64,000 nucleotides of DNA, taken from assembly GCA_964486215.1 (NCBI GenBank), contig CAZALI010000001.1, forward strand, positions 1-64,000, written 5' to 3'. Every line of letters starts with the position of its first letter. The stretch's first letter is position 1. The notes beneath the pieces were generated by a model that was given only the letters and a program-made list of their open reading frames with translations, was not told the DNA's origin and did not search any database. Shown here piece after piece: positions 26,552 through 35,371 of this stretch. The stretch is from RUG343 sp964486215. GTDB taxonomy: Bacteria > Bacillota_I > Bacilli_A > RF39 > UBA660. The translations under genes were made by a program, and so were the position numbers.

Positions 26552-26580
26552 TTGACATTCATACCTCTTTTTGTTAGTAT
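26552..26580 (+). promoter_or_regulatory. Near-consensus promoter
   Basis: TTGACA (26552-26557), 17-bp spacer, TAGTAT (26575-26580), 33 bp before the ankyrin-like gene. One of the best sigma-A-type matches seen in the window. Confidence 0.7.
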
Positions 26581-26613
26581 AGGTAATACGTGACTTTTGG
26601 AGGTAGATAAGTT

Positions 26614-27294
26614 ATGGATACTAATCTTCTTGATATTATTAGTACATGTGATGATGATCCGTCCGCGGTTTTCCCGCTAATTAATAGAGGGGAAATGGAT
26701 ACTGTTAAGTATTTATTAGATAAGAATATTGTCAATATAAATACTGTTGATAGTAATGGAAATGATGTACTTGTCAGATTACTAAAATTAAGAGAATATA
26801 CTTTAGTATTAAGGTATATGAAAAAGAAGAATTGGGATGTTAATAAACAAAATATAGATGGAGATACTTTTGGACATATTTTAGCTTCACTTAATGATCC
26901 AAAAAGTATAAAAGTATTTGATACTTTAATTAGAAAGAAGAATTTTATACCTAATATAAAGAATAATAAAGGTGAAACATTACTCGATAAGTCTAAAGAT
27001 TTAATACCTGTATTAAAGATAATAGAAGATAAGAGATTTAATAATATAGATTTATATGAATTTAAGAAGTTATTTAGACTTAGTATTGATAATGATGACT
27101 ATGGTAAATATTCTAAATTGAGTAATTTTGATTTAATACTTAATTCTTTAGGTAAGAAAGATCTTCAACCTAATATGGAACTTTTAACAAAAAGAATGAA
27201 AGATAACAAAGAAGCTATAAAAAGTGATATAATGAATAATAGTATAGATATTATACGAGATATAGTGAATTCTACTATAGAAGAAGTTAATTAG
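26614..27294 (+). CDS. Ankyrin-repeat-like protein
   Basis: 226 aa, cytoplasmic. INRGEMDTVKYLLDKNIVNINTVDSNGNDVLVRLL, DVNKQNIDGDTFGHILASLND and NIKNNKGETLLDKS read as three ankyrin-like units (x-G-[DEN]-x-x-x-x-x-LL and N-x-x-D-x-x-G-x-x). The C-terminal ~90 residues are helical and unassigned. Likely a protein-binding adaptor. It has its own strong promoter and is followed by the Pro T-box, so it is a single-gene unit. Confidence 0.7.
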   Translation: MDTNLLDIISTCDDDPSAVFPLINRGEMDTVKYLLDKNIVNINTVDSNGNDVLVRLLKLREYTLVLRYMKKKNWDVNKQNIDGDTFGHILASLNDPKSIKVFDTLIRKKNFIPNIKNNKGETLLDKSKDLIPVLKIIEDKRFNNIDLYEFKKLFRLSIDNDDYGKYSKLSNFDLILNSLGKKDLQPNMELLTKRMKDNKEAIKSDIMNNSIDIIRDIVNSTIEEVN

Positions 27295-27299
27295 TCGAT

Positions 27300-27482
27300 G
27301 ATGAGGACATAATTAATTATTGATATATCAGAGAGACTATGGTTGGTGTGAATAGTTTATATTGGTAATTAATTCCTACCTTGGAGACAATATACGAAAG
27401 TATATTCGGGAGACCGTTATCAAATTAAGTTAAAAGAGGAATGGTACCGTGCATTGCACTTCCTGGTATCATTCTTTTTATT
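27300..27482 (+). promoter_or_regulatory. T-box riboswitch, proline specifier
   Basis: Stem I element AGAGAG...GGTTGGTG near 27330-27347, specifier CCT (Pro, 27375-27377), T-box ggaatggtaccgtgc (about 27438-27452), and terminator arms GAATGGTACC / GGTATCATTC with TTTTTATTTTT. It is directly upstream of proS, so uncharged tRNA-Pro should switch it on. Confidence 0.9.
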
Positions 27483-27497
27483 TTTAGGAGGATAAAT

Positions 27498-29186
27498 ATG
27501 AGAATTGGGAATAGTTTTTTCTACACTTTGAGAGAAGACTCTAGTAATGATGCTAGTAAGAGCGGTGCTTTGCTTGTAAAAAGTGGCATGATTAAAAAGA
27601 TAGGATCAGGTATATATACATATATGCCTATGGGTTACAGAGTACTTCGTAAGATTGAGTCTATTATAGAGGATGAGATGGATAAAGCAGGAGCACAAGA
27701 GTTGTTGATGCCTAGCTTACTTCCAATAGACGTGTATGCTAAAAGTGGAAGAGTAGATGCTTTTGGTAATGAGATGTTTAGATTAAAAGATCAAACAGGT
27801 AGAGATTTTGCTCTAGGTCCAACTCATGAAGAGATGTTTGCTATGGCTGCTAAAGAGAGAGTAAAGAGTTATAAAGATTTACCATTTAATCTTTACCAGC
27901 AAGCAGATAAATTTAGAGATGAAATTAGAAGTAGATATGGTCTTATTAGAGTAAGAGAATTTATTATGAAAGATGCTTATACTTTTGATACTCTAGATAC
28001 TGTAGATAAGTCATATGGTAAGATGTATAAAGCTTATTGTAATATATTTGATAGAATGCACATTAATTATAGAATAGTTAGAGCTTTAACTGGTGCTATG
28101 GGTGGAGATTTATCAGAAGAGTTTCAAGCTCTTAGTGATATTGGAGAAGATGACTTAGTATTCTGCGATAAGTGTGGTTATTCTTCTAATGGAGAAGTTG
28201 CTACGAGAAAGATTGTTCCTAGTAAAGAGACTCATAAGAAATTAGTTAAAGTAGAAACTCCTAATTGTAGTATTATAGAAGATGTTTGTAGGTACTTAAA
28301 AGTAGATATAAAGAAATCTGTTAAAGCTTTACTTATGGATGTAGATGGAGAATTAGTTGCTTTCTTTGTAAGAGGAGATAGAGATCTTAATATTAGTAAA
28401 GCATGCATGCTACTTGGAGCTAAGAATATAGAATTTGCTAGTGATGAGTTAATTGCTAAGAGTAATGCTTGTCCTGGATTTACTGGCCCAATCAAATTAA
28501 ATTGTAAGATAGTTGTTGATGAAGAAGTATTAACTATGACTAATTTTGTAGTTGGTGCTAATGAAGCAAATTATCATATGATAAATGTTAATGTAGATGA
28601 TTTTAAATACGATGTTAGTGGTGATATTACTAATGTTATTGCTGGAGATCTTTGCCCAAAATGTGGAAAAGAGTTATCTTTTGGACATGGTATTGAGATT
28701 GGTAATTTATTTAAACTTGGTACTAAGTATTCTGAAGCATATGATTTAAAGTACTTAGATGAAAATAATGAAGAACACTATGTTTATATGGGCAGTTATG
28801 GAATAGGACCTGGTAGAGTTATGTCTGCTGTTGCTGAACAAAATAATGATTCTCATGGTATTATTTGGCCTATTAGTATTGCTCCATATAAAGTAGGTAT
28901 TGTTATTACAGATATGAATGATAAAGATAAAGTAAATTGTGCATATGAGTTAGAAGAAAAGCTTGAAGAAAATGGTATAGATGTACTAGTAGATGATAGA
29001 GAAGATAGAGTTGGAGTTAAATTCAATGATATGGATTTAATTGGTATACCTATTAGAATAACTATTGGTAAAGCTTTTAGTAATGGTGAAGTAGAAGTTA
29101 AGAAGAGGAATTCTAGTGACAGTAAGAATGTCAGTTTAGATAGTGTGATAGACGAAGTAAAAGAAATTATTAAAGATGAGGTGTAA
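27498..29186 (+). CDS. proS: Prolyl-tRNA synthetase
   Basis: 562 aa, bacterial type: class II motif 1 at MGYRVLRKIESIIEDEM, motif 2 FRDEIRSRYGLIRVREFIMKDAYTF, an insertion (editing) domain at about 220-400, and the C-terminal anticodon-binding domain. ATG 27498 follows aggaggataaat; longer frames read into the T-box. The family editing domain hydrolyses Ala-tRNA-Pro. It usually follows rseP in Firmicutes, but is separate here. Confidence 0.97.
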   Translation: MRIGNSFFYTLREDSSNDASKSGALLVKSGMIKKIGSGIYTYMPMGYRVLRKIESIIEDEMDKAGAQELLMPSLLPIDVYAKSGRVDAFGNEMFRLKDQTGRDFALGPTHEEMFAMAAKERVKSYKDLPFNLYQQADKFRDEIRSRYGLIRVREFIMKDAYTFDTLDTVDKSYGKMYKAYCNIFDRMHINYRIVRALTGAMGGDLSEEFQALSDIGEDDLVFCDKCGYSSNGEVATRKIVPSKETHKKLVKVETPNCSIIEDVCRYLKVDIKKSVKALLMDVDGELVAFFVRGDRDLNISKACMLLGAKNIEFASDELIAKSNACPGFTGPIKLNCKIVVDEEVLTMTNFVVGANEANYHMINVNVDDFKYDVSGDITNVIAGDLCPKCGKELSFGHGIEIGNLFKLGTKYSEAYDLKYLDENNEEHYVYMGSYGIGPGRVMSAVAEQNNDSHGIIWPISIAPYKVGIVITDMNDKDKVNCAYELEEKLEENGIDVLVDDREDRVGVKFNDMDLIGIPIRITIGKAFSNGEVEVKKRNSSDSKNVSLDSVIDEVKEIIKDEV

Positions 29187-29188
29187 TT

Positions 29189-30601
29189 ATGCTTTTACCT
29201 AATCAGAAAGAAGAAGCTTCTTTTGATAAAAAAGAGTATAAAGTAAAATCTTTTAATTTAGATAAATCTTATTTAGATAAGTATCGTGGTAAAAAGTTTT
29301 ATTTAAAGACTTATGGTTGTCAAATGAATGAGAGAGATAGTGAGACACTTGCCGCTATGCTTGTAGAATTAGGATATGATAGAACAGAAAATTATAGAGA
29401 AGCAGATTTATTATTACTTAATACTTGTAGTGTTAGAGAGAATGCTCATAATAAAGCTTTTGGTATGCTTGGTAGATTTAAACATTTAAAAGAAGAAAAG
29501 CCTGATATTATTGTTGGTATATGTGGATGTATGGCTCAAGAAGAAACTGTTTGTGATGAGATAATTAAAAACTATAAGTTTGTTAATTTAGTATTTGGTA
29601 CTCATAATATAGATAAGTTACCTGAGTTACTAGATAAAGCTATTACTAATAATAGTCGTGAGATAGAAGTATTATCTAGAGAAGCAGATTTAGTAGAGAA
29701 GATGCCGGTTGTTAGAAGTAGTAAATATAAAGCTTATGTTAATATTATTTATGGGTGTGATAAGTTTTGTACTTATTGTATAGTTCCTTATACTAGAGGA
29801 AGAGAGCAAAGTAGAAAAAGAGAAGATATTTTAGAGGAAGTTAATTCTTTAGTAAAAGATGGTTATAAAGAAGTAACTATTTTAGGACAAAATGTCAATG
29901 CTTATGGAAAAGATTTATATGATGATTATCATATGGGAGAGTTATTAGAAGATATTGCGAAGACTGGTATTCCTAGAATTAGATTTATGACTTCTCATCC
30001 TTGGGATTTTACAGATAAGATGATTGACGTTATGGCAAAATATCCTAATATAATGCCTAGTATTCACTTACCTGTACAGAGTGGATCTAATAGAATACTT
30101 AAACTTATGGGTAGAAGATATACTCGTGAGTCTTACTTAGAATTGTTTCATAAGATTAAAGATAAAATACCTGGAGTTACGATATCTACTGATATTATTG
30201 TAGGTTTTCCTGGAGAGACAGAAGAAGACTTCTTAGAGACAATGTCTTTAGTAGATGAGTGTAAGTTTGATAATGCTTTTACATTTATTTATAGTGAGAG
30301 AATAGGTACTCCTGCTTGTAAGCTTAAAAATAGTGTAGATATTAATATTCGTGAAGAGAGATTACAAAGACTAAATGATAAAGTAAATGGATATTTCTTA
30401 GAACATAATAAAGAATTAATAGGAAAGAAGTTACCTGTTTTAGTAGAAGGCATTAGTGATAAGAAAAATATTTATTTTGGATATAGTGATACTAATAAAC
30501 TTGTTAATTTTACTAGTGAAAAGGGAATTAATGCAGGTGATATAGTAGATGTGTTAATAAAAGAAGCACATACTTGGAGTATAGATGGAGAAGTTAGATA
30601 G
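29189..30601 (+). CDS. miaB: tRNA-2-methylthio-N6-dimethylallyladenosine synthase
   Basis: 470-aa radical-SAM methylthiotransferase. UPF0004 domain with TYGCQMNERDSE, NTCSVRENA and GICGCMAQEE (first cluster), radical-SAM CDKFCTYCIVPYTRGREQSR (second cluster), and a C-terminal TRAM domain. It modifies A37 of tRNAs that read UNN codons. It starts 2 bp after proS. Followed by ymcA with a 17-bp overlap. Confidence 0.96.
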   Translation: MLLPNQKEEASFDKKEYKVKSFNLDKSYLDKYRGKKFYLKTYGCQMNERDSETLAAMLVELGYDRTENYREADLLLLNTCSVRENAHNKAFGMLGRFKHLKEEKPDIIVGICGCMAQEETVCDEIIKNYKFVNLVFGTHNIDKLPELLDKAITNNSREIEVLSREADLVEKMPVVRSSKYKAYVNIIYGCDKFCTYCIVPYTRGREQSRKREDILEEVNSLVKDGYKEVTILGQNVNAYGKDLYDDYHMGELLEDIAKTGIPRIRFMTSHPWDFTDKMIDVMAKYPNIMPSIHLPVQSGSNRILKLMGRRYTRESYLELFHKIKDKIPGVTISTDIIVGFPGETEEDFLETMSLVDECKFDNAFTFIYSERIGTPACKLKNSVDINIREERLQRLNDKVNGYFLEHNKELIGKKLPVLVEGISDKKNIYFGYSDTNKLVNFTSEKGINAGDIVDVLIKEAHTWSIDGEVR

Positions 30602-30905
30602 AGTTATTAATTATATTATGAATAGTCCTGAATATCAGGATTGTATCAAATTAAAGAAGCAGATGTCTTCTAATAAAGATTTAATTGAATTAATAGATAA
30701 AGTAAAAGATTTACAGAAGAAATATATTAAATCTAATAGAGATGAGTCTATAAAAAAAGAGTTAGATTCTAGTGTTAAATTATTAGAAGAGATACCTATT
30801 TATAATATATATATGAGTAAACTTGATATAGTTAATAGAGATATTGATTATGTTAAAGATGAATTAAATGAATATTTTTATAATATTACTAATAATGGCA
30901 AATAA
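30585..30905 (+). CDS. ymcA: YlbF/YmcA family protein
   Basis: 106 aa, all helical: INYIMNSPEYQDCIKLKKQMSSNKDLIELIDKVKDLQKKY is the com_YlbF pattern. The neighbour rule supports YmcA: in Bacillus ymcA follows miaB directly. With YlbF and YaaT it forms an Fe-S complex affecting RNase Y-mediated mRNA processing. Whether the partners exist here is not known. The stop is inside the terminator. Confidence 0.8.
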   Translation: MEKLDRVINYIMNSPEYQDCIKLKKQMSSNKDLIELIDKVKDLQKKYIKSNRDESIKKELDSSVKLLEEIPIYNIYMSKLDIVNRDIDYVKDELNEYFYNITNNGK

Positions 30906-30921
30906 TATTTGCCTTTTTTTT
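30897..30921 (+). terminator. Intrinsic terminator containing the ymcA stop
   Basis: GGCAAAT / ATTTGCC around the stop TAA (30903-30905), then eight Ts. Confidence 0.85.
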
Positions 30922-30962
30922 GCATAAATTGTATAATTTATATAGACTAGGATGGTGGTTGT

Positions 30963-31256
30963 ATGGATACTCAAAAAGATGATAATTTTATTTCTGTAAC
31001 TGATGATGAAGGTAAGAAATTTAGAGCAGAGATTCTAGATATCTTTCAAGTAGATGGTTATAATGATAATAATTATGTTGTCTATACTTTTGGAGAAGCT
31101 GTAGATGATAAGAATAGCCGTGTCTATATATCCAAAATAGTTGAATCTGGTGATTCTGGTGAATTTAGTTTTGCTGGAATAGACGATGCTAAAGAGTGGG
31201 AAGCAGTAAATAATGCTTTTAATAAAACTCTAGATGCTGGTGGTGCTACTAAATGA
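30963..31256 (+). CDS. DUF1292 family protein
   Basis: 97 aa. ISVTDDEGKKFRAEILDIFQVDGYNDNNYVVYTF and SRVYISKIVE match the DUF1292 (YrzB-type) pattern: a small beta domain with an acidic C terminus. Function unknown. Overlaps the next gene by 4 bp. Confidence 0.8.
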   Translation: MDTQKDDNFISVTDDEGKKFRAEILDIFQVDGYNDNNYVVYTFGEAVDDKNSRVYISKIVESGDSGEFSFAGIDDAKEWEAVNNAFNKTLDAGGATK

Positions 31257-31762
31257 TGGAAGATACTCTAAAAGAGATTGAAGATATAAATAAAATACTA
31301 GAGACTAATGAAGCTTATATAAGTAGTTTAAAAGAAAGAAAAGCTACTTTACAAAGTAAGCTAGGTAATAAAGAAGAAATAGAACCAGAAGAAAAAAAAG
31401 AGGAAATAGAACATTTAGATTCTGATGAGAAGAGTCCAGAAGAATGGGAAAGAGAGCAATTACAACTACTTAAAGAAAAAGAAATAAAGTTCTCTAGCAG
31501 GCAAAGAACTCTTTCATTAGGAAATGATAAGATAGATATCTTACGTAATATGATAAAGCCTGTTGATAAGAGTATTAATTTAGATAAGTTAAAGAATAGT
31601 AATATTATAATAAATGGAGCTACTCCTATTACTGTTAGTAATGATAATATGGTAAAATTACGAGAAGCAATTACTCCTAAGAAAGAGAGTGTTGTAGAAC
31701 AAGTACTTGATGATAGTATTCTAGATTCTTTAATTCCAACTGTTAAAGCTGCTACTATGTAG
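31253..31762 (+). CDS. Unknown helical protein
   Basis: 169 aa. Coiled-coil N terminus (DTLKEIEDINKILETNEAYISSLKERKATLQSKLG), acidic linker, then a segment without recognised motif. No membrane segment. Possibly works with the DUF1292 protein because the genes overlap by 4 bp. A weak terminator hairpin (GCTACT / AGTAGC, 31751-31766) spans its stop codon. Confidence 0.65.
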   Translation: MMEDTLKEIEDINKILETNEAYISSLKERKATLQSKLGNKEEIEPEEKKEEIEHLDSDEKSPEEWEREQLQLLKEKEIKFSSRQRTLSLGNDKIDILRNMIKPVDKSINLDKLKNSNIIINGATPITVSNDNMVKLREAITPKKESVVEQVLDDSILDSLIPTVKAATM

Positions 31763-31787
31763 TAGCTTTTATGTTAATAAAAAAAGG

Positions 31788-31816
31788 TTGACATATGTTT
31801 TTATATGTAATATAAT
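31788..31816 (+). promoter_or_regulatory. Consensus promoter of rpsP
   Basis: TTGACA (31788-31793), 17-bp spacer, TATAAT (31811-31816): a perfect sigma-A match, as expected for a ribosomal protein operon. Confidence 0.85.
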
Positions 31817-31842
31817 AACTACGTTATTGAAAGGAGATTATT

Positions 31843-32118
31843 ATGGCTGTTAAATTAAGATTAATGCGTATGGGTGCTAAGAAGAAACCTACATATAGAA
31901 TAGTTGCTACTAACTCTCGTAGAAGAAGAGATGGTGAATATATTGAATTATTAGGTACTTATGAACCTATGAAGGATAGTAAAGTTAAAATTAATGAAGA
32001 AGTAGCTTTAAAATGGTTAAATGAAGGAGCTATTCCTAGTGATACTGTTAAGAATATTTTAAGTAAGAATGGTATTATGAAGAAATTCGCTGAATCTAAA
32101 GTAAAGAAGGATAAATAA
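31843..32118 (+). CDS. rpsP: 30S ribosomal protein S16
   Basis: 91 aa. MAVKLRLMRMGAKKKPTYRIVATNSRRRRDGEYIELLGTYEPM is the S16 N terminus; GAIPSDTVKNIL follows. Strong AAAGGAG RBS and consensus promoter. Followed directly by khpA, the usual Firmicutes order (rpsP-khpA), though rimM and trmD are not downstream. Confidence 0.97.
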   Translation: MAVKLRLMRMGAKKKPTYRIVATNSRRRRDGEYIELLGTYEPMKDSKVKINEEVALKWLNEGAIPSDTVKNILSKNGIMKKFAESKVKKDK

Positions 32119-32119
32119 T

Positions 32120-32368
32120 ATGGATTTAGTGGCTTTAACTGAATTTATTGTTAAAAGTATTGTTAGTGACGAAGAAGCTGTTAGTGTTAAACAGTTTGAT
32201 TCTGAAGATGAAAATACTATTTTAATCCAAGTTATTGTCAGTGAAGATGATATGGGTAAAGTTATTGGTAAGAATGGTAAATGTGCTAATGCTATTAGAA
32301 CTTTAGTACAAGCTAGTAGTGCTTTAGGCGATAATAAATATGTAAAAATTAACATTGATAAATTTTAA
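32120..32368 (+). CDS. khpA: KH-domain RNA-binding protein KhpA
   Basis: 82 aa. One KH domain with the RNA-binding GxxG loop in GKVIGKNGKCANAIRTLVQA. KhpA pairs with KhpB and binds many RNAs; in related species it affects cell division. Starts 1 bp after rpsP. The terminator begins at its stop. Confidence 0.92.
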   Translation: MDLVALTEFIVKSIVSDEEAVSVKQFDSEDENTILIQVIVSEDDMGKVIGKNGKCANAIRTLVQASSALGDNKYVKINIDKF

Positions 32369-32390
32369 GAAGTTTACACTTCTTTTTTTT
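32367..32390 (+). terminator. Intrinsic terminator at the khpA stop
   Basis: AAGAAGT / ACTTCTT, loop TTAC, then nine Ts. The arm starts on the last two bases of the stop. Confidence 0.85.
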
Positions 32391-32419
32391 TCTTGTATAA
32401 TTAATATGAGGTATGTTTA

Positions 32420-33127
32420 ATGGATAATGTGAAAATGCCTATACATCTTGGCATAATAATGGATGGTAATGGTAGATGGGCAACAGAGAGAGGCCTTGCA
32501 CGTACAGAGGGACATAGAGAAGGAGCTAATACTTTAAAAGAATTAGTTCTGTATACTAATAAAATTGGTATTAAATATCTTTCTGTTTATGCTTTTTCTA
32601 CTGAGAATTTTAAAAGAAGTAAACAAGAAGTAGATTTTTTAATGAATCTATTTACTACTTTATTTAAAAGTGAATTTGATGAAATTAATAGAAATAATAT
32701 TAAAGTAATCTTTTCTGGAAGAAGAGATAATTTATCTACTAAAGTATTAGATGTTATGGATAGTTTAGTTGAAAAGACATCTAATAATACTGGTATGACT
32801 TTAAATATATGTCTAAATTATGGATCTAGAGCAGAGATAGTTGATATGAGTAAAAAACTATGTACTCTATATAAAAATAATCAAATTAGTTTAGATGATA
32901 TAGATGAAGAATATATTAGTAAGAATTTATATAATGATCTTCCAGATATAGATTTATTAATAAGAACTAGTGGAGAGATTAGATTAAGTAATTTTATGTT
33001 ATATCAATTGAGTTATGCAGAGTTATATTTTCCAAATACTTATTTTCCAGATTTCCATAGTGATGAGTTAGATAAAGCTATAGAAATCTTTAATGATAGA
33101 GATAGAAGATATGGAGGAATAAAATGA
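32420..33127 (+). CDS. uppS: Undecaprenyl diphosphate synthase
   Basis: 235 aa. HLGIIMDGNGRWA (catalytic Asp), GHREGANTLKELV, YAFSTENFKRS, and RTSGEIRLSNFMLYQLSYAELYF are diagnostic for cis-prenyltransferases. It makes the C55 carrier for peptidoglycan. Overlaps cdsA by 4 bp. Confidence 0.96.
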   Translation: MDNVKMPIHLGIIMDGNGRWATERGLARTEGHREGANTLKELVLYTNKIGIKYLSVYAFSTENFKRSKQEVDFLMNLFTTLFKSEFDEINRNNIKVIFSGRRDNLSTKVLDVMDSLVEKTSNNTGMTLNICLNYGSRAEIVDMSKKLCTLYKNNQISLDDIDEEYISKNLYNDLPDIDLLIRTSGEIRLSNFMLYQLSYAELYFPNTYFPDFHSDELDKAIEIFNDRDRRYGGIK

Positions 33128-33924
33128 AAACAAGAGTTTTAAGTGCATTAGTATTAATAATCTTGATAGTACCTATTTTAATAATAGGAGAATGGCCTTT
33201 TAAAATTATGGTCACAGTATTTGCTTTAGCTGGTTTATATGAATTACTTAGTATTAAAGGACAAGATGATACTTTACCAATATATATGAAGTTATTGGCA
33301 TATTTAACAGTAATATTCTTATGTTTTAATAATTCTGGTAGTTTGACATCTACTTATAGTATTAGTTATAAGTTAATATCAGCTATGATATTTATATTCT
33401 TATTTCCACTTGTATTTATTAATGATAATAAAAAATATAATGTTAATGATGCTTTGTATTTAGTTGCTTCTGTATTATTTATAGGATTTAGTTTTAATTT
33501 AATGATTATTGCGAGAGAATCAGGTGCTGAATACTTATTATATTTATTTATAGTTACTACTATTACTGATACATTTGCTTTATTTACTGGTACTTTGATT
33601 GGTAAACATAAATTGTGTAAAACTATTAGTCCTAATAAGACTATAGAGGGAGCTATTGGTGGTACTATTATGGGTACTTTTATATCTACATGTTTTTATA
33701 TGACTGTTATTGACAATACTAAATCTTTATTACTTGTAATACTTATATCTTTCTTATTAACAATAGTTGGTCAAATAGGAGATTTAGTATTCTCAGCTAT
33801 TAAGAGGTATTATAAACAAAAGGATTTTAGTAACTTAATACCTGGTCATGGTGGAATACTTGATAGATTTGATAGTTTAGTATTTGTAGTATTAGCTTAT
33901 ATATTACTTATGGAATTTATTTAG
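33124..33924 (+). CDS. cdsA: Phosphatidate cytidylyltransferase
   Basis: 266 aa, about eight membrane segments; signature SPNKTIEGAIGG and C-terminal QIGDLVFSAIKRYYKQKDFSNLIPGHGGILDRFDSLVF. It makes CDP-diacylglycerol for phospholipid synthesis. The next gene in most Firmicutes is dxr, which is absent here. Confidence 0.95.
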   Translation: MKTRVLSALVLIILIVPILIIGEWPFKIMVTVFALAGLYELLSIKGQDDTLPIYMKLLAYLTVIFLCFNNSGSLTSTYSISYKLISAMIFIFLFPLVFINDNKKYNVNDALYLVASVLFIGFSFNLMIIARESGAEYLLYLFIVTTITDTFALFTGTLIGKHKLCKTISPNKTIEGAIGGTIMGTFISTCFYMTVIDNTKSLLLVILISFLLTIVGQIGDLVFSAIKRYYKQKDFSNLIPGHGGILDRFDSLVFVVLAYILLMEFI

Positions 33925-33934
33925 AGGTGGTTTT

Positions 33935-34987
33935 GTGACATTTATAATTAATTTATTACTGTTTATATTAATACTAGGTTTTATAGTTTTTGTACATGAA
34001 TTTGGACACTTTATATGGGCAAAAATATGTGGAGTTTATGTATATGAATTTGCTTTAGGTATGGGGCCAAAACTTCTTTCTAAACAAGGTAAAGAAACAG
34101 AATACACAATTAGAGCTATTCCTCTAGGTGGATTTTGTGCTTTAGCTGGTGAAGATGTTGACGATGATGATAAAAGGAAAATACCTAAGAATAGAAGACT
34201 TCAAGATAAGAAGCCTTGGCAAAGATTTTTAATTATGTTTTTTGGAGCTGGTAATAACTTTATATCAGCATTCATAATACTATTCTTTATTGCTTTAATA
34301 TGGGGTGGAACTACTATGGATCCTGTCATTACTAAAGTAAGTAAGAAATCTCCAGCTTATGAGGCTGGTTTAGAGTCTAAAGACAGGATATTAAAAATAA
34401 ATAAAAATAAAATTGTAACTAGTGATGATGTTACTTTATATTTAGCTGTTTCTAATCCTAAAGTAAAGAACAAATTTAAAGTAGAAAAAGAAGATGGATC
34501 AGTAAAGACATATGAAATAAAACCAGAGAAGAAGACAGTTAAAGGAAAAGATTCATATGTTTATGGTATTATGATTAAACAGAAACCTACTCACGGATTT
34601 GTTAATAGTTTGTCTTATATGTGTAAGAAAGGCAAATCAATATTTAAACAAATGTGGGTAACAGTATCTTATCTATTTACTGGTCGTATTAAGCTAAGTC
34701 AGTTATCTGGACCTGTTGGTATATATTCAATAGTAGGAGAGCAAAAGAAAGCCGGAATATCTAACTTATTATACTTAGTAGCTTTCTTAAGTATTAATGT
34801 AGGTTTTATTAATTTACTTCCTCTACCAGCTTTTGATGGTGGACATATATTATTTATTTTAATAGAAATTATTAGAAGAAAACCTGTTTCACCTGAATTA
34901 GAAGCTAAGATACATACAGCGGGATTTATACTATTATTATTACTTATGGTGATTGTTACTATTAATGATATACTTAATTTGACATAA
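33935..34987 (+). CDS. rseP: Site-2 intramembrane metalloprotease RseP/RasP
   Basis: 350 aa. Zinc motif HEFGHF in the first membrane helix, a PDZ domain in the middle (ITKVSKKSPAYEAGLESKDRILKINK), and NLLPLPAFDGGHI in the third helix, with the Asp ligand. It cleaves membrane-bound regulators and signal-peptide remnants. GTG start with gaggtgg upstream. Confidence 0.95.
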   Translation: MTFIINLLLFILILGFIVFVHEFGHFIWAKICGVYVYEFALGMGPKLLSKQGKETEYTIRAIPLGGFCALAGEDVDDDDKRKIPKNRRLQDKKPWQRFLIMFFGAGNNFISAFIILFFIALIWGGTTMDPVITKVSKKSPAYEAGLESKDRILKINKNKIVTSDDVTLYLAVSNPKVKNKFKVEKEDGSVKTYEIKPEKKTVKGKDSYVYGIMIKQKPTHGFVNSLSYMCKKGKSIFKQMWVTVSYLFTGRIKLSQLSGPVGIYSIVGEQKKAGISNLLYLVAFLSINVGFINLLPLPAFDGGHILFILIEIIRRKPVSPELEAKIHTAGFILLLLLMVIVTINDILNLT

Positions 34988-35024
34988 GCTTTTACGTAAA
35001 TCATATAATATTAAAGTGTAAAGT

Positions 35025-35053
35025 ACAGTTAATTATGTTAACTGTTTCTTTTT
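35025..35053 (+). terminator. Intrinsic terminator after rseP
   Basis: ACAGTTAA / TTAACTGT with a 5-nt loop and TTCTTTTTTTT. Confidence 0.8.
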
Positions 35054-35107
35054 TTTAAACTTGTACTGGTATATACTTATTATAGGAGTAGTGTAGAGGG
35101 GATTAAT

Positions 35108-35353
35108 ATGATAGTAAAGATTGAATTGATTATATTAAGTATTATTGCTATTGTATCTTTTATAACAGGTGTAGTTATAAATATACTAGACTCTTTGCGC
35201 GAAAAAAAGCTAAGAGAGAATAAGTTAAAAGCTAGAATAATGAATGCTCCTCTAGATGGTACTACTATTATTAATGTTAATAATACAAATATAAATAGAA
35301 ATGATAAGCCTGTTATCGTTAAATCTATGGATACAGATGATGATATTATTTAG
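35108..35353 (+). CDS. Small single-pass membrane protein
   Basis: 81 aa. One N-terminal membrane segment (IELIILSIIAIVSFITGVVINIL) followed by a charged segment and an Asn-rich tail. It has a good RBS (gaggggatta) and sits 18 bp before the class B sortase gene, so it is probably co-transcribed. Function unknown. Confidence 0.65.
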   Translation: MIVKIELIILSIIAIVSFITGVVINILDSLREKKLRENKLKARIMNAPLDGTTIINVNNTNINRNDKPVIVKSMDTDDDII

Positions 35354-35371
35354 ACGAAAAGTGGTGATTTA

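Noticed and set aside
27441..27497. Longer N terminus for ProS
   Set aside because: It would translate the T-box terminator; ATG 27498 has the RBS and the family start.
32059..32355. Minus-strand frame opposite khpA
   Set aside because: Antisense to the well-identified KH-domain protein and without a start signal.
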